Origin: Streptomyces toxytricini
GTDB lineage: Bacteria; Actinomycetota; Actinomycetes; Streptomycetales; Streptomycetaceae
DNA: 46,666 nt
Reading direction: 5' to 3'
Assembly: GCF_014649915.1 (NCBI RefSeq)
Contig: NZ_BMTY01000035.1
Span: 1-46,666, forward strand
The translations under genes and the position numbers were made by a program. The notes beneath the pieces were generated by a model. That model was not told the origin of the DNA. It worked only from the letters and a program-made list of their open reading frames with translations, and searched no databases. Positions within the stretch are counted from its first letter, which is position 1. Each line of letters begins with the position of its first letter. Below, in pieces: positions 16,606 through 22,383 of this stretch.

Positions 16606-16971
16606 TCAGCCCTTGCGCCGTGTCTTCGGCGCGTCCGGGGAGCGGACGCCCGAGAACGCCGAGTCGTCCTTGGCCCCGCTGGGGCGCCCGGACCGGCCGC
16701 GCCGGCCGAGGTCGTGGTGGCCCTCCTGGGCCTGGCCCGCCATGTCCTCGCCGCGGCGGGTGTGGGACTCCACCGGCGACCCGGTGTCGGGCGGGCCGCC
16801 CTTCGAGCCGCCCTTGCGGCGCTTGTCGGGGGAGTCGAAGGAGCGCCGGGCACTCGGGTTGTCCTGCTTGTGCGTCGCGTCGACGTCGCCGGACCAGCCG
16901 TGCTGCTCGGTGCCCTCGTGCCGGCTCGGGCCCTCGCCGTGCGGAACGTGTGACTTCGGGCTGGTGGACAT
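16606..16971 (-). CDS. Small hydrophilic protein, function unknown
   Basis: A 121-residue protein rich in Gly, Ser, Arg, Asp and His, with no membrane segment or recognised domain; it looks largely disordered. Motifs such as RRSFDSPDKRRKGG and PKTRRKG give it a basic C-terminus. The ATG at 16971 has GAGGAGG about 8 bases upstream. The next gene on the strand, the Rho-N-like protein, starts 38 bp further on, so the two are probably co-transcribed with topoisomerase IB. Surrounding genes suggest a stress role, an inference from location only. Confidence 0.6.
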   Translation of the reverse strand: MSTSPKSHVPHGEGPSRHEGTEQHGWSGDVDATHKQDNPSARRSFDSPDKRRKGGSKGGPPDTGSPVESHTRRGEDMAGQAQEGHHDLGRRGRSGRPSGAKDDSAFSGVRSPDAPKTRRKG

Positions 16972-17060
16972 GAGCCGATCCTCCTCGCCTCGTGGCCCCC
17001 CTCGGGCATCCGCCTGCCCCGTCGGCCCCCGGCCAATCCCCCCGTACAGGGGAGTCCCGC

Positions 17061-17085
17061 GTGTCCGAGGCGAAGGCCCGGGTAG
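17061..17085 (+). promoter_or_regulatory. SigB-type promoter candidate for the SDR gene
   Basis: GTGT at 17061-17064, a 15-base spacer and GGGTAG at 17080-17085 fit the Streptomyces SigB-family consensus GNNTN14-16GGGTAY except at the last base. It lies 59 bases before the GTG at 17144, on the correct strand. The same N15 arrangement recurs before two other genes in this island. Confidence 0.5.
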
Positions 17086-17143
17086 GCGCGGCCACGTGTC
17101 TCCCGTTCCCGACACGGGCGTACGGCCCGGAGGAGGAGTACCC

Positions 17144-18049
17144 GTGACCGACACCAACACCGGCACCGGCGGCGGCGTGGCCCCCGACCCGACGACCCTG
17201 TACCCCCGGCCCGACTTCCCGGAGCAGGAGCAGCAGCCGCCGGGCGCCACCCGGGCGATGGAGCCCCGGCCCGACCACGGCGAGGACTCCTACCGCGGCA
17301 GCGGCCAGCTCCTCGGGCTCAAGGCCGTCGTCACCGGAGGGGACTCCGGAATCGGCCGCGCGGTGGCGCTCGCCTTCGCCCGCGAGGGGGCCGACGTGCT
17401 GTTCACGTACCTGCCGGAGGAGGCCGAGGACGCCGACACCACGATGCGCCTGGTGGAGGGCAGCGGCCGCCGGGCGGTGGCGGTGCCCTGCGACCTGCGG
17501 GAGGAGGAGGCCTGCGCCGCCGTCATCGCGCACGCCGCCGCCGAGTTCGGGCGCATCGACGTGCTGGTCAACAACGCCGCCTACCAGATGGCCCAGCCGG
17601 AAGGCATCTCCCACATCAGCACCGAGCAGTTCGACCGGGTCGTGCGGACGAACCTGTACGCCATGTTCTGGCTGTGCAAGATGGCCCTGCCGCACATGCC
17701 GGCCGGCGCCAGCATCATCAACACCGCCTCCGTGCAGGCCTACAAGCCGAGCCCGCCGCTGCTGGACTACGCCATGACCAAGGGGGCGATCGTCACCTTC
17801 ACGCAGGGCCTGGCCCAGATGCTCGCGGAGGACGGGATCCGGGTCAACGCGGTCGCACCGGGCCCGGTCTGGACGCCGCTGATCCCGGCGACGATGCCGG
17901 ACCCGCAGGAGTTCGGGAAGCAGAGCCCCCTGGGGCGGCCGGCGCAGCCGGCCGAGATGGCGCCCGCGTACGTCTTCCTGGCCTCGTCCCGGGCGAGCTA
18001 CATCACCGCCGAGGTCCTGAACGCGACGGGCGGGACGCCGCTGCCCTGA
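17144..18049 (+). CDS. General-stress-type SDR oxidoreductase (YhdF/GspDH-like)
   Basis: A 301-residue SDR with the long N-terminal extension (PDFPEQEQQPPGATRAM) typical of the GSP39/YhdF/YghA group, which in Bacillus belongs to the SigB general-stress regulon. The cofactor motif is VTGGDSGIGRAVALAF, followed by NNAAYQM, the catalytic Ser in NTASVQAY, and YAMTKGAI for Tyr/Lys. VAPGPVWTPLIP is the usual region after strand 6. The GTG start has GGAGGAGGAG 6 bases upstream. The upstream SigB-like promoter agrees with the family's role. The end of the gene is folded into a terminator hairpin. Confidence 0.87.
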   Translation: MTDTNTGTGGGVAPDPTTLYPRPDFPEQEQQPPGATRAMEPRPDHGEDSYRGSGQLLGLKAVVTGGDSGIGRAVALAFAREGADVLFTYLPEEAEDADTTMRLVEGSGRRAVAVPCDLREEEACAAVIAHAAAEFGRIDVLVNNAAYQMAQPEGISHISTEQFDRVVRTNLYAMFWLCKMALPHMPAGASIINTASVQAYKPSPPLLDYAMTKGAIVTFTQGLAQMLAEDGIRVNAVAPGPVWTPLIPATMPDPQEFGKQSPLGRPAQPAEMAPAYVFLASSRASYITAEVLNATGGTPLP

Positions 18050-18067
18050 GCGCAGCGGCGTCCCGCC
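18029..18067 (+). terminator. Hairpin spanning the SDR stop codon
   Basis: GGCGGGACGCCGCTGC at 18029-18044 pairs perfectly with GCAGCGGCGTCCCGCC at 18052-18067, leaving a 7-base loop that contains the TGA stop. There is no T-tract, which is normal for Streptomyces terminators. It separates the SDR from the convergent DUF5709 gene. Confidence 0.75.
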
Positions 18068-18086
18068 GGTCTTCCGGGCCCGCCTG

Positions 18087-18124
18087 TCAGGCCCCGTCCC
18101 GTCCTTCAGGCCCCGTCCCGTCCT
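18087..18124. repeat. 19-bp tandem duplication at a gene end
   Basis: TCAGGCCCCGTCCCGTCCT occurs twice back to back (18087-18105 and 18106-18124). The second copy contains the stop codon and last codons of the DUF5709 gene on the minus strand. The first copy is therefore a duplicate of the gene end lying just past its stop. Confidence 0.8.
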
Positions 18125-18642
18125 TCGTCCTCCGTCTCGATGACGTGCACGGCCGCCTCCTCCGCGGAGGCGGCCCCGCCGTCGATCCCCGCGTCCCGCG
18201 CCACCACGGATATGTGCCGCACCGGCATCTGCTCGTCCGAGGCGGTCATCCGCCCGGCGCGCTCGCGGCCCGCCGTGGACCGGTCGCCGCCCGGATCGGC
18301 GGTGACGTCCTCGCCGCGGTCGTCGCCGCCGGTGCCGGCGGGCTCGGCGAGGTCCTCGCCCGGGCTCGCCTCCGACCCGCCGTCCGCCTCCGCGGAAGGG
18401 TCCGGTTCCGGCTCCTCCTGGGCGAGCCGCTGGTCCAGCGTCTCCCCGTCGCGCTGCTCGCCGGCGGTCGTGCCGTACCGGGTGACCGCCCGCGGGCGGT
18501 CGGGCGGCGAGTAGCCGGTGTCGAGCGTGTCGTCCAGGTCCGGTTCGTCCAGGGCGTTCTCCATGTCCGGCTGCAACTCGCCGGGTTCCGCTTCGGCCGG
18601 CGGCTGGTAGACGCCGTTGCCCTGCGATTCGCTCGCGCTCAT
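18106..18642 (-). CDS. DUF5709 family protein
   Basis: A 178-residue acidic protein whose start (GVYQPP), LDDTLDTGYSPPDRPRAVTR, GETLDQRLAQEEPEPD and AGRMTASDE identify it as DUF5709, a small actinobacterial family without known function. In this family the segments around GYSPPDRP and GETLDQRLAQE are the conserved ones. The last 40 residues include an AARDAGIDGGAASAEEAAVHV-like stretch. No signal peptide or membrane segment. The ATG at 18642 overlaps the stop of the 67-residue gene upstream (ATGA), so the two are translationally coupled. GGAGG lies upstream. Confidence 0.85.
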   Translation of the reverse strand: MSASESQGNGVYQPPAEAEPGELQPDMENALDEPDLDDTLDTGYSPPDRPRAVTRYGTTAGEQRDGETLDQRLAQEEPEPDPSAEADGGSEASPGEDLAEPAGTGGDDRGEDVTADPGGDRSTAGRERAGRMTASDEQMPVRHISVVARDAGIDGGAASAEEAAVHVIETEDEGRDGA

Positions 18643-18842
18643 GCTCCGCCTCCTGTCGGGGTGTCCGTGGGTGCTGCGCCGCCTCCGGCGCCGGCTGTCC
18701 GCGTCCGCGTCCGGCCCGGACCGGTCTCGAGCAGGCCGAGCATCTCCTGCATGACCCTGTCGAAGTCCTGCCACGGCCCCCGTCGAGCCCCGTCCGCCGG
18801 GCGGGCGGCGGGGCCGCCCTGACTGCTCGTCCTCGACACCAT
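18639..18842 (-). CDS. Small protein coupled to DUF5709 gene
   Basis: A 67-residue protein with a short amphipathic core, WQDFDRVMQEMLGLLETG, flanked by Arg/Gly/Thr-rich low-complexity sequence. I do not recognise a family. Support for the gene comes from the strong GGAGGAG before the ATG at 18842 and the 4-bp overlap with the DUF5709 start. It probably forms a two-gene operon with it. Confidence 0.6.
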   Translation of the reverse strand: MVSRTSSQGGPAARPADGARRGPWQDFDRVMQEMLGLLETGPGRTRTRTAGAGGGAAPTDTPTGGGA

Positions 18843-19020
18843 CGTGAACCACTCCTCCGTTCGGCTCGACAGCTCCTCCCCGGCGGCGGCCGGGCGGCCG
18901 CCCGGGGGTTGCGCGCCTTCCCACGGAGGGCGGCTCCCATGTGCCGCAAGCTGGTGTTTCACCCGTTCGGACAACCCGATCGGACCCGACGGCCCACGGG
19001 GGCCGCCCAGGTCCGATGCG

Positions 19021-19081
19021 GCGTCCCCGGATGGGGACGCGGTGCCGGCCGGGGGTCGGGGCAGGGAGCCCGGCCGGCACC
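19021..19081. other. Two adjacent perfect hairpins
   Basis: GCGTCCCC-GGAT-GGGGACGC (19021-19040) is an 8-bp stem with a 4-base loop. It is followed immediately by a 13-bp perfect stem, GGTGCCGGCCGGG at 19041-19053 with CCCGGCCGGCACC at 19069-19081, and a 15-base purine-rich loop. Both flanking genes point away from this spot, so it does not terminate a neighbouring protein gene. It may end or form part of a small RNA, or act as DNA-level regulatory sequence. Confidence 0.4.
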
Positions 19082-19393
19082 GGGGAGGCCGCAGCCGCGG
19101 GACTGAGCGGTTGCGGGCGTGGCCTTGCCGTTCGTGCGGCGCCGCAGTCGCCCGCCGAGGGCTCCGGGAGGTGCCGTTGCCGGAAGGGTGCCGCGGCGCA
19201 CCCGGCGTCTTTCCCGCGGCCGGCGGCGCAAACCCGCCCGGGACGCGCGCCGCTCCGCCGCATGCCGGACGGCATCGACGTCCCGCGGGCGAAACACCCC
19301 GCCGCGCGGCCCAGGCCGCGCCCCCGTCCGGCCCCCGCCTGCGTACGGTGGACCGCTCGCCGCGGCCCGCCGGGAGACCGGTGGCGCAGCCGC

Positions 19394-19418
19394 GGCTGAG
19401 CCGCCGCCGTGCGGGTAA
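19394..19418 (+). promoter_or_regulatory. SigB-type promoter candidate for hemerythrin gene
   Basis: GGCT at 19394-19397, a 15-base spacer and GGGTAA at 19413-19418 fit GNNTN15GGGTAN. The site is 54 bases upstream of the hemerythrin ATG and in the same orientation. Confidence 0.4.
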
Positions 19419-19471
19419 GAGCGGCGAGCGTTCCGTTGGTTCGGTACGGACACGACCCGAAGGGAAGCCCC

Positions 19472-19948
19472 ATGGATGCGATCGTGCTGCTGCGCGAGGA
19501 CCACAAGACCGTCGAGAAGCTGTTCAAGCGCTTCGAGAAGACCGGCGACGAGGACACGGAAGAGCGCCGGGAGATCGCCGACAGCGTGATCGAGGAGCTC
19601 ACCGTCCACGCCTGGATCGAGGAGCAGATCTTCTACCCGGCCGCCCGGGAAGCGGCGCCGGACACATCCGACCACGTCCTGGAGAGCGTCGAGGAGCACC
19701 ACGCGGTGGTGTGGATGCTCTCCGAGCTGAAGGACATGGACCCCTCCGACGAGCGGTTCAAGGCGAAGATGAGCGTCCTCATGGAGAACGTCCGCCACCA
19801 CGTCGAGGAGGAGGAGAAGGACTGGTTCCCCGACGTCCGCAAGGCCATGGGCCGCAACCGGCTGCAGGAGCTGGGCGAGCGGATGGCGGCCGAGAAGGAG
19901 AAGGCCCCGCGCGACCCGCTGACCGTCCCCAGCGCCGACAGCCGCTGA
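19472..19948 (+). CDS. Hemerythrin HHE-domain protein
   Basis: A 158-residue four-helix hemerythrin-like protein. The iron ligands expected of the family are visible: His10 in REDHKTVEKLF, HAWIEEQIFYP (H...EE pattern), EEHHAVVWML and VRHHVEEEEKDWFP. It would hold a di-iron centre that senses or binds O2, NO or peroxide in the cytoplasm. In mycobacteria and Streptomyces similar proteins belong to stress and SigB/SigF-type regulons. The ATG follows GAAGGGAAG. A stem-loop lies right after the stop. A second, more distant HHE protein is encoded at 41731. Confidence 0.9.
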   Translation: MDAIVLLREDHKTVEKLFKRFEKTGDEDTEERREIADSVIEELTVHAWIEEQIFYPAAREAAPDTSDHVLESVEEHHAVVWMLSELKDMDPSDERFKAKMSVLMENVRHHVEEEEKDWFPDVRKAMGRNRLQELGERMAAEKEKAPRDPLTVPSADSR

Positions 19949-19956
19949 CCGCCGCC

Positions 19957-19998
19957 CGCACCGCCCGCCCGCACCCGCGGGCGGGCGGGCGCCGTGCG
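19957..19998 (+). terminator. Stem-loop after hemerythrin gene
   Basis: CGCCCGCCCGC at 19962-19972 pairs with GCGGGCGGGCG at 19981-19991 around an 8-base loop, and CGCAC/GTGCG extends the stem after a 2-base bulge. It begins 9 bases after the stop codon. Confidence 0.65.
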
Positions 19999-20026
19999 GC
20001 CGACCGCTCGACCTTCGCCGACGGGG

Positions 20027-20051
20027 GTGTGGGCGGGTCGGATGCGGGTAT
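20027..20051 (+). promoter_or_regulatory. SigB-type promoter candidate
   Basis: GTGT at 20027-20030, exactly 15 bases, then GGGTAT at 20046-20051: a full match to GNNTN14-16GGGTAY. It is 64 bases before the ATG at 20115. An earlier in-frame ATG at 20058 lies about where transcription would start. Confidence 0.55.
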
Positions 20052-20114
20052 CACCACATGTTCCGCGTACCCCCATCCCGCCCCCCACCTCGCGGAACGG
20101 AGGCCCCGGTCGCC

Positions 20115-20336
20115 ATGTCCCACTGCAAGACCCCCGACTACCGCTCCGGGCGGCGCGGCAGGCACTGGACCCACGCCCTTCGCAGCGCCGAGAAGGCCGG
20201 AGCGGTCATCGTCACCGATGACACGGGCGAGCCCGTCCGGTTCGCCGCCGGAGGCAGCGGCCCCGGCCGCTTCCGGCCGTGGACCGGCCCCGACGGCCAC
20301 CGCTACGACAGCTACGAGGTGCACCCCGAGTGGTAG
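20115..20336 (+). CDS. Small basic protein, function unknown
   Basis: A 73-residue protein with aromatic and basic residues (RSGRRGRHWTHALRSAEKAG, RFRPWTGPDGHRYDSYEVHP) and no membrane segment. The fold is not recognisable to me. The ATG at 20115 follows CGGAGG by 11 bases. An in-frame ATG at 20058 would add 19 Pro/Arg-rich residues and could serve as a leaderless start, because it sits 7 bases after the -10 element. It is the third plus-strand gene of the island with a SigB-like promoter. It converges on the SHOCT gene with a 46-bp gap. Confidence 0.6.
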   Translation: MSHCKTPDYRSGRRGRHWTHALRSAEKAGAVIVTDDTGEPVRFAAGGSGPGRFRPWTGPDGHRYDSYEVHPEW

Positions 20337-20382
20337 CCGCCGAGGCCCTCGCCGCCCTGCAGCGCCTGCCGTCCGCGCGGGG

Positions 20383-20796
20383 TCACTGCAGGATGCGGGC
20401 CTTCGCCCGCTGGAACTCCTCCTCGGAGATGTCGCCGCGGGCGCGGATCTCCGACAGCTTCGCCAGCTGGTCCACCTCGCTGGTGCCGGACTTCCCGGCC
20501 GTGCGCCGGATGTAGTCGTCCATGGCCTCCTGCTGCTCCTGCACCTGCTGGAGCTCCCGCCGGCCCATCTTCTTGCCCCTGGCGATCACGTACACCAGGA
20601 CGCCGAGGAACGGCAGGATGAGCACGAACACCAGCCAGGCGGCCTTGCCCCACCCGTTCAGGTCGTGATCGCGGAAGATGTCGCTGATCACCCGGAACAG
20701 CAGGAAGAACCACATGATCCACAGGAAGATCCACATGGTCGTCCAGAAGACGCCGAGGACCGGATAGTCGTACGCCAGAGTCACGGAACCGTCCAT
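20383..20796 (-). CDS. Membrane protein with PLDc_N and SHOCT domains
   Basis: A 137-residue protein. Residues 10-40 (VLGVFWTTMWIFLWIMWFFLL) and 50-70 (AAWLVFVLILPFLGVLVYVIA) are two membrane helices in the phospholipase-D-nuclease N-terminal arrangement. The loop after the second helix is RGKKMGRREL. The C-terminal 30 residues (DQLAKLSEIRARGDISEEEF) are a SHOCT motif, an oligomerisation element. The combination is common in Streptomyces and its function is unknown. The ATG at 20796 follows CTGGGAGGAAAGCA. It sits next to DUF2252 on the same strand with 113 bp between. Confidence 0.85.
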   Translation of the reverse strand: MDGSVTLAYDYPVLGVFWTTMWIFLWIMWFFLLFRVISDIFRDHDLNGWGKAAWLVFVLILPFLGVLVYVIARGKKMGRRELQQVQEQQEAMDDYIRRTAGKSGTSEVDQLAKLSEIRARGDISEEEFQRAKARILQ

Positions 20797-20909
20797 TGCT
20801 TTCCTCCCAGCGGGGCGATGAGGACGGGATCGACTCTGCGGCCGCGGCGGCCGCCGCGGATCACCCCCGGCGGGTGAACCGGCACCCTGCGCGCGGACGC
20901 GCGGCGGGG

Positions 20910-22328
20910 TCAGCCCCCCGCGGCCGTGACGCGTCCCGTGCGGGCGGCGTCCGCGAGCGCCGCGAAGTCACGCTCGTTCTGGTCGGCGTACGACTCCGCG
21001 AAATCCGCGACCGCCCGGTCGAAGGTGTCGGCCGCGCCCAGGTAGGAGGCGATCGCGATCGGGTCGCCGGAGCGGGCGTGCGCGCGGGCCAGCGAGCGGC
21101 CGCACACCCGGGCGAGGAGCCGCATGCCCTGCGGGGACATTCCCTCGGTCGTGGCGGAGCCCTTCCAGTCGAGCAGCTGGCGGACGTAGAAGTCGCGCTC
21201 CCGGCCGTCGAGGCCGGTCAGGCGCTCCCAGCCGAGGAAGATGTCGCCGGCGGCCTGCATGAGCCGCTGCCCGGCCACGACCCGCTGCCCCTGGTTGTCG
21301 TACGCGGACGGCGCGGTGTACGGGGCGAGCACGGACGGGCCGGCCTCCTTGGCCTGGAGCAGCAGCGGGTCGCTCTCGTCCCGGCCGAGCAGCAGGAAGA
21401 TCCAGCAGCGGGTGCCGACGCTGCCGACCCCGACCACCTTGCGCGCCATGTCGACGACCCGGAACCGCCCGACCAGGGCCCGCAGTTCGGGCGCGAGGCT
21501 CTGCGCGTACGTGTCGACGAGCCGGCGCAGGCCGGTGTCCAGGTCGGTCGGGCCGGCTCCGTCCAGCAGCTCGGCCAGCGGCACGACGAGGGGAGGGTCG
21601 GGGGCGATCCGCAGCCTCCCGTCGACTCGGTGGGTGAGCTTGGAGAACGCCCGCAGGTGGTCCCTGGAGCGGGCCTTGGCGAAGACCTTGTCCGCGCGGG
21701 CCAGCAGGGCCCCGCCGCCCTGCGCGGCCATCGCGCGCAGGTCCGCGGAGTCGTCCCGGGCGTACCAGACGTCGAGGACGCGCATGCCGGAGAAGCCCTG
21801 CATCCGCAGCCGGTACGCGCGGACCGCGTCGAGGACGACGGCCGCGCGTTCGGCGGCGTCGAAGCCGTTGTCCCGGCCGGCCGCGGCGAGGCTGGCCGCG
21901 AGCCGTTTGACGTCCCATTCGAAGGGCCCGGGATGGGTCTCGTCGAAGTCGTTCACGTCGAAGACGAGGGACCGCTCGGGCGAGGCGAACAGGCCGAAGT
22001 TCAGCACGTGCGCGTCGCCGCACAGCTGCACCTCCAGCCCCGTGTGGGGGGCCGTCCCGAGGTCGTGGGCCATGACCGCGGCCGCCCCCCGGTAGAAGCG
22101 GAACGGCGACTCCAGCATGCGGGCGCGGCGGATCGGGACCAGTTCCGGCACCCGGGCCGCCTCCTGCTCCAGCAGGATCCCCACCGGGTCGGGCCGGTCC
22201 GGGCCGGGCTCGAACCGGGCCTGCTCCGAGCGGCGCACGCTGCTGCGCGCCGCCTTGCCCCGCTCGGCGCGCTCCGACGGGGTGAGCGCGACCGGGCCGC
22301 CGCCTCCGGCAGTGAGGGACCTCGTCAC
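20910..22328 (-). CDS. DUF2252 family protein
   Basis: A 472-residue DUF2252 protein with a kinase-like fold. ESPFRFYRGAAAVMAHDL, QLCGDAHVLNFGLFASPER and FDVNDFDETHPGPFEWDVKRLAAS are the strongly conserved family signatures. The HD and DFD elements resemble the catalytic and metal loops of aminoglycoside-phosphotransferase-like kinases, so a small-molecule kinase is possible but unproven. VGVGSVGTRCW is another conserved segment. The GTG at 22328 has GAGGAGG 8 bases upstream; an earlier in-frame start would add only Arg/Gly-rich residues. It follows the LuxR gene on the same strand with a 55-bp gap and may be co-transcribed with it. Confidence 0.88.
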   Translation of the reverse strand: MTRSLTAGGGGPVALTPSERAERGKAARSSVRRSEQARFEPGPDRPDPVGILLEQEAARVPELVPIRRARMLESPFRFYRGAAAVMAHDLGTAPHTGLEVQLCGDAHVLNFGLFASPERSLVFDVNDFDETHPGPFEWDVKRLAASLAAAGRDNGFDAAERAAVVLDAVRAYRLRMQGFSGMRVLDVWYARDDSADLRAMAAQGGGALLARADKVFAKARSRDHLRAFSKLTHRVDGRLRIAPDPPLVVPLAELLDGAGPTDLDTGLRRLVDTYAQSLAPELRALVGRFRVVDMARKVVGVGSVGTRCWIFLLLGRDESDPLLLQAKEAGPSVLAPYTAPSAYDNQGQRVVAGQRLMQAAGDIFLGWERLTGLDGRERDFYVRQLLDWKGSATTEGMSPQGMRLLARVCGRSLARAHARSGDPIAIASYLGAADTFDRAVADFAESYADQNERDFAALADAARTGRVTAAGG

Positions 22329-22383
22329 GGCGGTGCCTCCTCTCGCCCCGGGCCGGCCGGTGCGCCGGGCCGGGCACACGGGT

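Larger units (their letters stand above)
18843..19471. other. Long divergent intergenic region with hairpins
   Basis: This stretch of 629 bp lies between the divergent 67-residue gene and the hemerythrin gene. It contains two adjacent perfect hairpins at 19021-19081 (listed separately), a shorter palindrome around 19304-19321 and the SigB-like promoter at 19394-19418. I found no convincing coding frame; open frames here lack ribosome binding sites and family resemblance. Confidence 0.55.
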
